A stretch of DNA of 36,263 bases from RGIG7332 sp045589235 (GCA_045589235.1 JAZNOR010000046.1:1-36263), one strand, 5' to 3'; shown: positions 1 through 8,074, counted from the stretch's first letter. Notes: generated from the letters alone by a model not told the origin. A program made the numbers and translations.

Positions 1-34
1 TAGGCGCATTTAAAAATTCAATATTCTTATCCAT
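1..34 (-). CDS. 5' end of an unidentified gene, cut by the window edge
   Basis: An ATG on the minus strand at 34 opens a frame reading MDKNIEFLNAP before the window ends. It is preceded by an AGAGG ribosome-binding site six bases upstream and lies 10 bp after the stop of the SDR gene, so it is very probably the next gene of the rhamnose operon. Eleven residues are too few to name a product. Confidence 0.55.
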   Translation of the reverse strand, partial: MDKNIEFLNAP

Positions 35-44
35 GGCCTACCTC

Positions 45-917
45 TTAATTTAACATATTCTGACCGCCGGTAACCGGAATTGCCTGACCTGTCTCAAAGC
101 ACTGCTCAACACAGTAGAATACAGCCTTCGCAACATCAGCCGGTGTGCAGCCACGGCGAATCGGAGTTTTTGAAAGATAGAAGTCGCGAACGTCTTCAAT
201 TGTCTTAGCGCCCGGAACCTTGCCTGCATTTAGGTACTGAACGAAGAGACCGCGCTCAGGGTCAGACCAGAGCGGACCATCGTAGAAGTTACCCGGGCAG
301 ATTGAGTTAACCTTAATCTGATACGGAGCAAGCTCGAGAGCAAAGCTCTGGGTAAGACCAATACCGCCAAACTTACCGCCGGCATAAGCAAAGTTTGCCT
401 TAGAACCTGCAAGGCCTGACTTTGAGTTAATCTGAACGATATCGCACCATACGTTATTGTCAGCCTCGAACTGAGCCTTCATAATTTCAGATGCGTATTT
501 AGCACAGTAGAAATAACCTGTGTAGTTAACCTTGGTTACAAACTCGAAATCCTTCGGGCTCATATCCGGAAGAGCTCCCGCCTTTAAGACACCTGCGTTT
601 GAAACGAAGATATCAAGACCGCCCATAAGCTCAACAGCCTTAATCATAAGAGCTTCAACAGCCTCCGGCTCTGCAATGTTAACAAATGCAAAATGTGCAC
701 GCTCGCCGAGCTCAGCAACTGCCTTCTTGCCCTGCTCCTCGTTCATATCAGCGATAAGAACGGTTGCGCCCTCTTTTACCATTTCCTGTGCAAGACCAAA
801 ACCAAAGCCCTGCGCTCCGCCTGTTACAACAGCGAGCTTTCCTGCAAGGCGACCGGTTGTCTTCGGTCTGTTATGTACGTTTTCCGCCGCAATGCGTTTT
901 GCTTCTTCTAAAGTCAT
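45..917 (-). CDS. SDR-family dehydrogenase, probable lactaldehyde dehydrogenase half of RhaEW
   Basis: This is a 290-residue short-chain dehydrogenase/reductase. The Rossmann glycine motif TGGAQGFGFG begins near residue 32, NAG near residue 107, and the catalytic Ser with YAGGK (YxxxK) follows near 178. The 24 or so residues before the Rossmann fold are unusual for a free SDR and resemble the linker of the fused aldolase/dehydrogenase RhaEW, whose C-terminal half is an SDR. It starts 13 bp after the class II aldolase, with an AAGGAG site, and is third in a rhamnulokinase-aldolase-SDR operon. The inferred role is oxidation of L-lactaldehyde from rhamnulose-1-phosphate cleavage, in the cytoplasm. 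The fold is certain; the substrate comes from context only, and another sugar-alcohol dehydrogenase role is possible. Confidence 0.8.
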   Translation of the reverse strand: MTLEEAKRIAAENVHNRPKTTGRLAGKLAVVTGGAQGFGFGLAQEMVKEGATVLIADMNEEQGKKAVAELGERAHFAFVNIAEPEAVEALMIKAVELMGGLDIFVSNAGVLKAGALPDMSPKDFEFVTKVNYTGYFYCAKYASEIMKAQFEADNNVWCDIVQINSKSGLAGSKANFAYAGGKFGGIGLTQSFALELAPYQIKVNSICPGNFYDGPLWSDPERGLFVQYLNAGKVPGAKTIEDVRDFYLSKTPIRRGCTPADVAKAVFYCVEQCFETGQAIPVTGGQNMLN

Positions 918-930
918 TGTTATACTCTCC

Positions 931-1758
931 TTACTTCTGTGATTTACGGTAAGCTTCAGCTTCCCAGTTTGATATAAAGTTAGTTAAATCTTCGCTCATC
1001 GGCTTCGGACCGCCAAAGCTTTCTGCATAAGTTGCAATCTTGCAAGCATCCTGATAAAGAAGACGAGCGTTATCTGTATCCGGAAGATTCGGACCGAGAC
1101 CGCAATATACAACGTGATCCGGTGTAAACGGTTTAGAAAGCTCAGGCTTTGCAGTGATTTCCGGCTCACCTGTTTCTGCCTTTAATGTATCCATCATTGA
1201 ATTTAAGAGGTCTGCTAAACCTTCTTCTGTATCTGCTGCGAAGAACACACCGTGGTTTTCAAGTAAAACTGTGTTTGTTCCCTCTTCCATAGAGTCAGCT
1301 AAAAGCTTTGCTAAAGTATAGCCCGGGCGACAAGCCGGAACCCATACTGCCTTCGGGAAAAGGCGATTTGTGTGCTTCTCTCCGTCAACTGAACAGGTAA
1401 GACCGTTAACACGTGCCGGATGTAAGTGAAGAACGTATCTCTGCGGGAAGATTGCATGAAGAAGAGCTTCAACACTCGGGCGCTTATTCTCTTCGCCCGG
1501 AAGTCTTGTAGCAAGCACATCTGCTAAATACTCAGCCTCGCGAGCCTTGTCATCACTCGGATAGTCTTTTTTAAGAGTTGCAAGAAGTGCCTCTCTATCC
1601 ATCGCAACAAAATCTTCAGGATTCATTGTTGCAAGAGCACAGCCTGAGCCCTTAACAAAAAGTGTTCCGTTTTCTTTCATTGAAGTGTTACCGCCACCTG
1701 CTAAAACGAGATCGGGGTTACTTCCATATTTTCTTGAAAATGATACGAGATTTTTCAT
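931..1758 (-). CDS. class II aldolase, probable rhamnulose-1-phosphate aldolase half of RhaEW
   Basis: This 275-residue protein belongs to the class II aldolase/adducin family. It has the phosphate-binding GGGNTSMK segment at the N-terminus, the metal-binding HLH pair in VLHLHPARVNG, and a further NHGVFF histidine. In Bacillus and many other bacteria this domain is the N-terminal half of a roughly 690-residue aldolase/dehydrogenase fusion; here it ends after its own domain and a separate SDR gene follows 13 bp later. The predicted reaction is cleavage of L-rhamnulose-1-phosphate to dihydroxyacetone phosphate and L-lactaldehyde. It has a good AAGGAG site and lies 13 bp after rhaB. A fuculose-phosphate aldolase role is less likely given the neighbouring kinase. 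Confidence 0.8.
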   Translation of the reverse strand: MKNLVSFSRKYGSNPDLVLAGGGNTSMKENGTLFVKGSGCALATMNPEDFVAMDREALLATLKKDYPSDDKAREAEYLADVLATRLPGEENKRPSVEALLHAIFPQRYVLHLHPARVNGLTCSVDGEKHTNRLFPKAVWVPACRPGYTLAKLLADSMEEGTNTVLLENHGVFFAADTEEGLADLLNSMMDTLKAETGEPEITAKPELSKPFTPDHVVYCGLGPNLPDTDNARLLYQDACKIATYAESFGGPKPMSEDLTNFISNWEAEAYRKSQK

Positions 1759-1771
1759 TTATTCCGTCTCC

Positions 1772-3217
1772 TTACTTATTTATAACTTCAATATCAAAGC
1801 TTTCATAAACTGCGCGCCTTGCAGCTTCAAGACTTTCCAGTTCACCTGAGTAAATAAACTGAACGATAAGGTTGCCGATTGAAGTACCCTCAGACGGGCC
1901 TGCAAAAACATCAAGTCCTGTTGCACGCGCAGTAAGTTCACTTAAATAGTCATCCTTACATCCGCCGCCGACAATATTGATGCTAGTGTATTTTTTACCG
2001 ACTAATTTCTCGATTCCCTTAACAGTGTCGCTGTAGCTGAGCGCAAGACTTGTATATACACACTGCATAAGCTCACCGACTGATTCAGGAACCTTCTGAT
2101 TTGTTTTAGCGCAGTAATTTTTAACTGCATCTATCATGCTGTCAGGTGATAAGAAAGAATCGTCATTAACATCAATCTTTGATGCAAAGCTCTTGCACTT
2201 TTTAGCTTCATCGCAAAGGTCGCCAAAGCTCCATGTGCGTTCACTCTTAATTGTATCTTTCTTTCCCTTGACATAAGAAACGCCATTTAACTCACGACGG
2301 ATGCTTTGGATAATCCAAAGACCCATAATGTTTTTAAGAATACGGAAGCGATATTTATATCCACCCTCGTTTGTGAGGTTAGCTTCCATTGCGGTTTTAT
2401 TTACAAGAGGAACCATATTTTCAATTCCAAGAAGACTCCATGTTCCGCTTGATATGTAAATTGCATTGTCATCACGCGCAGGAACCGCAAGGAAAGCAGA
2501 GCCTGTATCGTGTGTTGCAGGTAAAATTACCTCACAGTCAAAACCTACTTCCTCTCGAACGTTCGGTGCTAAGTTGCCGAGTTTAGTTCCCGGCATTGTT
2601 AATTTGCCAAAAATCTCAGTTGGGAGACCGAGCATTTCAATGAGTTCTAAATCCCACTCTTTTGTTTCGGCATTAACGAGAGATGAGGTGGAAGCCTCGG
2701 TGTACTCATTTGCCATAACACCTGAGAGAAGATAATTTAAATAGTCCGGCACCATTAAAATTCTCTTAGCTGCGCGAAGGTGCTCGGGGTTTTCTTTCTT
2801 TACTGCAAGAAGCTGATAAATTGTATTAAACATCTGCTTCTGAATTCCGCAACGGGCATATAAGTCCTCAAAAGAAATAATCTCCTCGCAGACCTTATCC
2901 ATTCCCTCTGTGCGCTTATCGCGATATGCAACGGAATCTCCAATCATATTCCCGTTTTCGTCAACCAATACGAAGTCAACACCCCAGGTATCAACGCCAA
3001 CGGTCTGCGGAATCTTGCCGATTTCCTTGCACTTTTTAAGACCCTCTAAGATATTTCCCCATAAATTTGCAATATCCCAACAATCGTGACCGCCACGTAA
3101 CTCCTGAATATTGTCAAATCTATGAATCTCTTCGAGAATCATTTTACCGTTTTGAAGTGAACCTAAAATACAGCGACCGCTTGATGCGCCAAGATCTATC
3201 GCCAAATGATAGTTCAT
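1772..3217 (-). CDS. rhaB: rhamnulokinase
   Basis: This 481-residue FGGY-type sugar kinase has the usual length for RhaB. The N-terminus YHLAIDLGASSGR is the ATPase phosphate-1 motif characteristic of rhamnulokinase. GVDTWGVDFVLVDENG lies near residue 100, HDTGSAFLAVP and SSGTWSLLG form the central signature, and a C-terminal NIVGGGCKD adenosine loop is present. It phosphorylates L-rhamnulose to L-rhamnulose-1-phosphate in the cytoplasm. It is first in the operon, with a GGGGTGA ribosome-binding site and a sigma-A-like promoter upstream, and is followed by the aldolase and SDR that would finish the pathway. No isomerase or regulator is visible here; they may lie beyond position 1. Confidence 0.93.
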   Translation of the reverse strand: MNYHLAIDLGASSGRCILGSLQNGKMILEEIHRFDNIQELRGGHDCWDIANLWGNILEGLKKCKEIGKIPQTVGVDTWGVDFVLVDENGNMIGDSVAYRDKRTEGMDKVCEEIISFEDLYARCGIQKQMFNTIYQLLAVKKENPEHLRAAKRILMVPDYLNYLLSGVMANEYTEASTSSLVNAETKEWDLELIEMLGLPTEIFGKLTMPGTKLGNLAPNVREEVGFDCEVILPATHDTGSAFLAVPARDDNAIYISSGTWSLLGIENMVPLVNKTAMEANLTNEGGYKYRFRILKNIMGLWIIQSIRRELNGVSYVKGKKDTIKSERTWSFGDLCDEAKKCKSFASKIDVNDDSFLSPDSMIDAVKNYCAKTNQKVPESVGELMQCVYTSLALSYSDTVKGIEKLVGKKYTSINIVGGGCKDDYLSELTARATGLDVFAGPSEGTSIGNLIVQFIYSGELESLEAARRAVYESFDIEVINK

Positions 3218-3257
3218 AAAATCACCCCTTAACCAGATTACATTAGTTACCTATTAT

Positions 3258-3286
3258 ATAATAAATCAAAATGCCGCGTTTATCAA
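3258..3286 (-). promoter_or_regulatory. sigma-A-type promoter of the rhamnose operon
   Basis: The minus strand reads TTGATA, 17 bases, TATTAT, ending about 40 bp upstream of the rhaB start. No clear operator was seen around it. Confidence 0.6.
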
Positions 3287-3351
3287 GAGATTAAACAGCA
3301 GAAATTAAACTTTTTTTCAAAAAATTTTATGCTATTTTCATAAAAACGCCA

Positions 3352-3381
3352 AAAGGTCAATGCCTATCAACATTGACCTTT
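3352..3381 (-). terminator. rho-independent terminator after the E2-like gene
   Basis: An 11-bp perfect stem (AAAGGTCAATG with CATTGACCTTT) with an 8-nt loop lies just after the stop at 3388. On the minus strand it is followed by TTTTGGCGTTTTT, so it would end the acyltransferase-like transcript before the rha promoter. Confidence 0.8.
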
Positions 3382-3387
3382 AAATTT

Positions 3388-4245
3388 TTATTTTACATCC
3401 TCAACTTTCGCCTCGAGTTTTTCTTCTAAAAGTGATGGGTTTTTAAGTAATTTTTTAAGTAATTTAAGTGCACGCGCAAAATAAAGTCCGTCACAGAAAC
3501 GTTCATCCGATACAAAACCGAAATCCATACATTTTTTCGACATAACCTCGTCGCCTTTTGTAACTGCCTTTTTCTTTTCCTTACCGATTGCAACAAAAAG
3601 ACCTGTTGTTCCGAAGTTATAAATATGATGGAACACGTGATTTATACCGAGAGACTTTAAGTTTGTGAGAAACAGCGTTGTGTGGAACGGACTCGCTTCG
3701 ATTACAGCCTTCGGCATAATATTATGCTTATCCATCCACATAAGTGTATTTACAACTAAACGAATTAGCCACGACGGCAAGCTCATAATTAAGTTTGCAA
3801 GCTTATCTGTCGCATTTTCCTCTGTTTTCTTTGTTGTCTCCTTAATAACCGCGTCTGTAACAATGTCTGCAATTTCATCGATGTTTTCTGTACCGTCAAA
3901 GCAGAGCTTGATTTCACTTCCTGCATCCTCTGTTCTGAGCGTTTGATGAACAACAAAGCTCACCCAGATTTTTGGGCGTGTATAGATTCTGCTGTTCATA
4001 ACAAAGCGGTTAAGCTGCGGTTTTAATGCGATAAGGCGCACTGCAGCCGCAATCCAGATTATCATATAATCTATGTACTTACCCTCTTCTGCGCGGCGCG
4101 CGATGTATGCATCCATTCCTTCGCAGTCAATCGTTTCCTGAAACATATTCATGGCGTCATTGCGCTCTTTCATAATATACGGCGTAATTCTCTGCATCGG
4201 GTCAATATTTTTAACAAGTCGCCCGTCGTAGCGTTTTCCAAACAT
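3388..4245 (-). CDS. 2-oxoacid dehydrogenase E2/CAT-fold acyltransferase-like protein lacking the catalytic His
   Basis: This 285-residue protein has the overall layout of the trimeric catalytic domain of 2-oxoacid dehydrogenase E2 and chloramphenicol acetyltransferase, without lipoyl or subunit-binding domains. The C-terminal active-site region reads SDERFCDG, where E2 and CAT enzymes have HHxxxDG; Asp and Gly are kept, but the histidine pair is Asp-Glu. The segment SPFHTTLFLTNLKSLGINHVFHH before it corresponds to the trimer-interface part of the fold. The protein is monocistronic, with its own promoter and terminator. It may bind acyl groups without transferring them, or use altered chemistry. 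Fold assignment is by motif and length; function is unknown. Confidence 0.6.
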   Translation of the reverse strand: MFGKRYDGRLVKNIDPMQRITPYIMKERNDAMNMFQETIDCEGMDAYIARRAEEGKYIDYMIIWIAAAVRLIALKPQLNRFVMNSRIYTRPKIWVSFVVHQTLRTEDAGSEIKLCFDGTENIDEIADIVTDAVIKETTKKTEENATDKLANLIMSLPSWLIRLVVNTLMWMDKHNIMPKAVIEASPFHTTLFLTNLKSLGINHVFHHIYNFGTTGLFVAIGKEKKKAVTKGDEVMSKKCMDFGFVSDERFCDGLYFARALKLLKKLLKNPSLLEEKLEAKVEDVK

Positions 4246-4277
4246 AATAAAAATTCCCCTTTTTTATTTGTTAAGTT

Positions 4278-4306
4278 ATTATACTTTATTTCGACGTTTT
4301 TCGCAA
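4278..4306 (-). promoter_or_regulatory. sigma-A-type promoter of the E2-like gene
   Basis: TTGCGA, 17 bases, TATAAT on the minus strand, about 32 bp before the ATG at 4245; a GGGGA ribosome-binding site lies between them. Confidence 0.75.
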
Positions 4307-4352
4307 GTTCTGTTTACACCATTTTTTACATTTTATTAAACTTCTGCGCATT

Positions 4353-4388
4353 AAAACACCCTGAGAGTTTAACTCCCAGGGTGTTTTT
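4353..4388. terminator. intrinsic terminator after the 36-residue peptide gene
   Basis: ACACCCTGAGAG and CTCCCAGGGTGT pair around a TTTAA loop, with one internal mismatch. T-rich runs on both sides (TTTTAAT on the minus strand, TTTTTAG on the plus) allow it to work in either direction. It sits 18 bp past the small gene stop. Confidence 0.8.
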
Positions 4389-4405
4389 AGGTACTTTTAA
4401 GTTCT

Positions 4406-4516
4406 TTAGCAGCACTCGTTACCGCAGAAGCCCCAGATTACAATAATCGCAATGAGGATAACAATCCAGGTGCAGTTGTTTGAGCCGAAGATATTATTGT
4501 TGTCTTTGCATAACAT
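4406..4516 (-). CDS. 36-residue single-span peptide with cysteine-rich ends
   Basis: A perfect GGAGG site lies 7 bp before an ATG opening a 36-codon frame. The translation begins MLCKDNNNIFGSNNC, continues with one hydrophobic segment (IVILIAIIVIWGF) and ends CGNECC. The layout is a polar Asn-rich head, one membrane span and a Cys-rich tail, like the short Asn- or Gly-rich sporulation/coat-associated peptides (YjcZ-like) of Firmicutes, although sequence identity to them is not established here. It has its own terminator and a sigma-K-like -10 upstream. Coding is supported by the ribosome-binding site, terminator and composition. No function is claimed. Confidence 0.72.
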   Translation of the reverse strand: MLCKDNNNIFGSNNCTWIVILIAIIVIWGFCGNECC

Positions 4517-4548
4517 AGGGTGAAACCTCCTAAAAAGTAATCTCACTT

Positions 4549-4575
4549 TATACTATGCAAATTTTCGAATTGGGT
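4549..4575 (-). promoter_or_regulatory. possible sporulation (sigma-K-like) promoter for the small peptide
   Basis: The minus strand has CATAGTATA, fitting the sigma-K -10 pattern CATANNNTA, with AC 16 bases upstream as in sigma-K -35 elements. No convincing sigma-A -35 precedes it. The motif is short, so chance is a real alternative. Confidence 0.35.
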
Positions 4576-5966
4576 TACACCTTGTGATACATCCACTTGT
4601 CCCCGCGTATTCTGAGATACAGGAGCGACATACGAACAATTTGGTCAATGTAAATTCCTAGCCATGCGCCAACAAGTCCCATTGCAAGGGGATAACTGAG
4701 TACCCAGCTGATTGTAGGTCGCACAAGTGCAATGCCGATAATAGATGCAAATGCAACGTATTTCGTATCTCCTGCACCTCTAAGGGCACCGCCATAAATA
4801 ACCTGTGGTATCTGGAAAAATACTATGGTTGTAATCAGCGGAAGAATTGTCATGCAAGTATTGATAACCGGTAATTCCTTTGTAAATAACATAAAAATAT
4901 ATCGACCGGCAAGATAAAATACAACGCACAGCACTATCGCTGCAATAAATCCGATTCGCTGAATGGTTCTCATATAAATTCGCGCAAGGTCGCGGCGTTT
5001 CATACCCAAACTTTGGCCGGTAAGAGAGACAGACGCAGCATTCAACCCGTCACCAAATGTAAACGAGAGGCTGATTAAATTCATGCAAATTTGATGTGAC
5101 GCAAAATTTGTTGTTCCAAGATTTGCAACAACGAGTGCGCTCGCCATAAAACCAACACGCAAGAATGCCTGCTCTATGAGCGAGCTTGAACCTATATTTA
5201 AAATTGTTTTCATTGTATCGCGTTCAAATTTAAACTTAAAGCTTCCCGGCATATATAAAAATTCACCGCGTCTTAGAATTGATGCAATACTCATACAGCA
5301 TCCGACAAATGTACCAATCATTGTTGCCAGCGCAGCTCCTGCGACTCCAAGCTTTGGAAATCCAAAATTACCGCCGATTAACAGATAATTGAGCACAACA
5401 TTAACTACGTTTGCCGTAATGCTTGTTGTCATTGTAATTTTTGTATTACCCGCACCGCGCTGTGCCGCATTTATGGTAAGTGTTACATTGCTGAAAATAA
5501 ATGCAGACATTACCATTCTGAAGTACAAAACCGCTTGGGAATGAGTATCAGCCTGCGAGCCGGCAAATTTCAAAATTGGGTCAGCAAAAATCACAGCAAG
5601 TCCGGAAAGCAGAATTCCGAGAAAAATTGCGAGAGTAAGTGCCTGACTTAGAACACGGCGCGCACCGTTTTCGTCACCTTGCCCTTTTCTGTGCGCAACA
5701 ATTGCACTTACTGCAATATTCATAGCAATAAATACCGCTCGCACCAGCATGCTCGGCTGACCTGTAAGTCCAATAGCAGCAATGGCGGACGAACCAAGGG
5801 AGCCCACCATCATTGTGTCAACCATGCCAATAAGACAACCAAAAACAGATTCCAGAACTGATGGTCCTGCAATTTTAAACGTTTTGCTTAAAATTGTTCT
5901 GCTACTTGGAAGTTCACCCTGAATTTCAACTCCGCGTGATAGGTTTTTAATATTAAAAATGCCCAT
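4575..5966 (-). CDS. MATE-family multidrug/Na+ antiporter
   Basis: This 463-residue, very hydrophobic protein has about 12 predicted transmembrane segments in two homologous halves, the usual size of NorM/DinF-type MATE exporters. Typical features are IAGPSVLESVFGCLIGMVDTM at the start of helix 1, a QPSMLVRA segment in helix 2, and in the second half the repeat-like SSLIEQAFLRVGFM and GAGDTKYVAF. It is predicted to export cationic or other small molecules in exchange for Na+ or H+ across the cytoplasmic membrane. It has its own promoter and no obvious partner gene, so the substrate cannot be inferred. The ATG at 5966 has an AGAGGG site eight bases upstream. Confidence 0.9.
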   Translation of the reverse strand: MGIFNIKNLSRGVEIQGELPSSRTILSKTFKIAGPSVLESVFGCLIGMVDTMMVGSLGSSAIAAIGLTGQPSMLVRAVFIAMNIAVSAIVAHRKGQGDENGARRVLSQALTLAIFLGILLSGLAVIFADPILKFAGSQADTHSQAVLYFRMVMSAFIFSNVTLTINAAQRGAGNTKITMTTSITANVVNVVLNYLLIGGNFGFPKLGVAGAALATMIGTFVGCCMSIASILRRGEFLYMPGSFKFKFERDTMKTILNIGSSSLIEQAFLRVGFMASALVVANLGTTNFASHQICMNLISLSFTFGDGLNAASVSLTGQSLGMKRRDLARIYMRTIQRIGFIAAIVLCVVFYLAGRYIFMLFTKELPVINTCMTILPLITTIVFFQIPQVIYGGALRGAGDTKYVAFASIIGIALVRPTISWVLSYPLAMGLVGAWLGIYIDQIVRMSLLYLRIRGDKWMYHKV

Positions 5967-5987
5967 TCACATCACCCTCTTGCCACG

Positions 5988-6016
5988 ATTGTAACCCATT
6001 TAAAATAATATTGCAA
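5988..6016 (-). promoter_or_regulatory. sigma-A-type promoter of the MATE gene
   Basis: TTGCAA, 17 bases, TACAAT on the minus strand, ending 22 bp before the ATG at 5966. Confidence 0.78.
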
Positions 6017-6040
6017 CGTTTTTTTACACAAAAAAGCAGA

Positions 6041-6068
6041 AGAGGAAACAAGAATTCTTGTTTCCTCT
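6041..6068 (-). terminator. perfect 28-bp palindrome acting as a terminator
   Basis: AGAGGAAACAAGAA and its exact reverse complement abut with no spacer. On the minus strand it is followed by CTGCTTTTTTG, as expected for a terminator of a minus-strand transcript. The SLH gene already has its own hairpin at 6206-6259, so this one would end a separate short transcript covering about 6070-6200, or be a second-chance terminator. Confidence 0.65.
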
Positions 6069-6298
6069 CTATAACATAAAAAGTAGTAAATCCGCTCTTC
6101 CAATTACCAAGCAAGGTCTTATTCATTCTGCGTAATAGCGTGTTAGCACGGAACTTTGCCGCCGCCAAAATAATTAAAATCCTTTGTAACCGTTACGGAG
6201 AAAAAGAAAATGATGCGGTATTCTCTACTACAATATATAGTATACCACATCATTTTTTATATGTCGTTAAATTTAAGTTACATAATTGTATCAAATAG
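6069..6298. other. non-coding gap with two hairpins
   Basis: Together with 5967-6068 this is a 332-bp stretch without a convincing gene. It holds the MATE promoter, the palindrome at 6041-6068 and the SLH-gene hairpin at 6206-6259. A 71-codon TTG-start frame between them runs straight through the palindrome and is not accepted as a gene. The segment 6070-6200 could be a small structured RNA, but I recognise no family. Confidence 0.4.
6206..6259 (-). terminator. intrinsic terminator after the SLH gene
   Basis: AAAATGATGYGGTAT pairs with its complement over 14 of 15 positions, and TACTA/TAGTA continues the stem inside the loop. On the minus strand it ends in TTTTCTTTTTC. It lies 40-90 bp after the SLH gene stop. 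Confidence 0.7.
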
Positions 6299-7420
6299 TT
6301 ACAAACGCGGAGAGGTCACACTAGATATTGCGTTTTTGGCAGCATTTTCCTTTACAGTGCCATCAGCGATAAGCTTGTCAATCAATCTGATATCTTGTGC
6401 TTTGAGTTTCGCAAAAAGCGAATAATACGACAAATATGCCATTTGATCCCTATAGAATCCTGTTTTTTCAATGCTCGCCTTCTCGCTCTCTGTGATTCCC
6501 GCAATTGAAACTGCAAAATCAAGTGATTTGTCCCACTTGAAATCACCTTTGGCATCGTCATAACCAAGTGCGCGCAAAATAAAAGTCATATAGTGGCTTG
6601 CCGTCGTCATATTTGATGAGCCAAACTTTGTTTTGGAAATTCCGTTTGTATATCCCTTTGCATAAGCATAGGCAACATATTTTTCCGCCCATTCAGGAAC
6701 ATCTGTAAACGGATGCGAGCCGTTATAGCTTTCCGCATCATCTTCTTCGCCGAGAAGGCGAAGTAGCATAGCAAGACCTTCCGTGCGCGTTGCACCGCGC
6801 GATAGCTCATAACCAATATTGGTACCGCGGAATAAATTCATTTCCTTTAGTGCATCTGCAATATTAAAATGCTTTGCCCGCTGACGAAGAGACACTATAC
6901 GATAAACTCCATTTACCAGCACCTTTGCTGTGTCTGATGTAATACGCAGACCTGCACCGTCGCTCGTGGGAATAAAATAGCTGTTATTTTTATGAGCCAT
7001 ACTTCCTGCCTTCGCCTCAGCACCTGTCGTTGTGTTTATAACTGAATTATTTATAACCAATGCATTTCCTGATTTAAGCACAACAATTGTACCTGGAAGA
7101 CCTGCAATAACATCATCCCGACTTACTGAAATGAGTTCCGGTATTTCTGTTGAATAATAATTATAGCCTTTAAGCTGTATTTTTCCGCGCACCACATCCG
7201 CAATGCTCCCAATAATACCATCGCGTGACAACTTTGAAATTGCAGTCTCTGCTATTTTCTCAATTGCACTGTCGGCAACTTTACATTCAACAATATTTTG
7301 CAGTTCAGGTTTTATTGTATTATTTAAATATGATAGAGAAATCAGGCTTTCACTGTTTGCAAAAGACAGAAAACCCATAAATATGCAAGCAGTGCAAAGC
7401 AGAGCAATAATTCTTTTCAT
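6299..7420 (-). CDS. secreted protein with S-layer homology (SLH) domain
   Basis: This 373-residue protein starts with a signal peptide (MKRII, then a hydrophobic core to about residue 22). Residues about 25-190 form an unrecognised domain rich in beta-prone segments, including VVLKSGNALVINNS. Residues about 195-290 match the SLH pattern: RGATRTEGLAMLLRLLG, HPFTDVPEWAEKYVAYAYAKG and TNGISKTKFGSSNMTTASHY. SLH domains anchor proteins to secondary cell-wall polymers, and many clostridial proteins of this type remodel or decorate the envelope. It follows rex by 4 bp, so it is co-transcribed with a redox regulator and an isocitrate-dehydrogenase-family gene. The meaning of that pairing is not clear. 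Confidence 0.8.
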   Translation of the reverse strand: MKRIIALLCTACIFMGFLSFANSESLISLSYLNNTIKPELQNIVECKVADSAIEKIAETAISKLSRDGIIGSIADVVRGKIQLKGYNYYSTEIPELISVSRDDVIAGLPGTIVVLKSGNALVINNSVINTTTGAEAKAGSMAHKNNSYFIPTSDGAGLRITSDTAKVLVNGVYRIVSLRQRAKHFNIADALKEMNLFRGTNIGYELSRGATRTEGLAMLLRLLGEEDDAESYNGSHPFTDVPEWAEKYVAYAYAKGYTNGISKTKFGSSNMTTASHYMTFILRALGYDDAKGDFKWDKSLDFAVSIAGITESEKASIEKTGFYRDQMAYLSYYSLFAKLKAQDIRLIDKLIADGTVKENAAKNAISSVTSPRL

Positions 7421-7424
7421 AATA

Positions 7425-8051
7425 CTATTCCGTAATCTGATAGCACAAAGTCATAAGACTGTCTGAAAAATGAACATCTTCAATTACAACTTCAGAGTGC
7501 TTCATCTTCAAATCAATATTGGTAAAATTCCAGATACCGCGTACACCCATGTTTGCAAGGCGCTCTGCCATTTCCGGAGCCGGTTTCTTCGGAATTGTTA
7601 AAATTGCGACATCAATAGCACTTTCACTGTTGAATTTTTCAAGATCATTAATATGATATACGGGAATATCATCAATTTTAGTGCCAACAATTTTCTCGTC
7701 ATTATCAAATGCCGCAACAAGATTAAACCCGCATTTAGCAAAATTAAAATTGTGGAGTAGCGCTCTGCCGATATTACCAACACCAATTATAACTGCACGA
7801 TGAAGTTGCTCTATTCCTATAATAGACGCTATTTCCTTCATAAGAGTTTCAACATTATAGCCATAGCCCTGCTGACCAAAACCGCCAAAACAATTAAAGT
7901 CCTGGCGAATTTGTGATGCAGTGAGCCCCATATGCGCAGCCAAAGTGCTTGAGGATATTTTAGCAACACCCTCACGTGCAAGGTCGTTTAAATGTCGATA
8001 ATATTTAGGCATTCTGCGGATAACCGCATTAGAGATTTTTGAGCTCCCCAT
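7425..8051 (-). CDS. rex: redox-sensing transcriptional repressor Rex
   Basis: This 208-residue protein has the expected Rex length. The N-terminal winged helix contains AVIRRMPKYYRHLNDL and TASQIRQDFNCFGGFGQQGYGYNV, the conserved DNA-binding signature. The C-terminal Rossmann domain has VIIGVGNIGRALL for NAD(H). Rex represses fermentation and energy genes at low NADH/NAD+ and is released by NADH. It lies 23 bp after the isocitrate-dehydrogenase-family gene and 4 bp before the SLH gene, with an AGAGG site. Autoregulation is common in the family, but I found no convincing symmetrical Rex operator at the 9292-9320 promoter. Confidence 0.95.
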   Translation of the reverse strand: MGSSKISNAVIRRMPKYYRHLNDLAREGVAKISSSTLAAHMGLTASQIRQDFNCFGGFGQQGYGYNVETLMKEIASIIGIEQLHRAVIIGVGNIGRALLHNFNFAKCGFNLVAAFDNDEKIVGTKIDDIPVYHINDLEKFNSESAIDVAILTIPKKPAPEMAERLANMGVRGIWNFTNIDLKMKHSEVVIEDVHFSDSLMTLCYQITE

Positions 8052-8074
8052 AATTTACCTCTTTCTGTAAAATC

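Noticed and set aside
5953..6168. 71-codon TTG-start frame on the minus strand
   Set aside because: It runs through a perfect palindromic terminator and overlaps the MATE promoter and start; its translation shows no recognisable domain.
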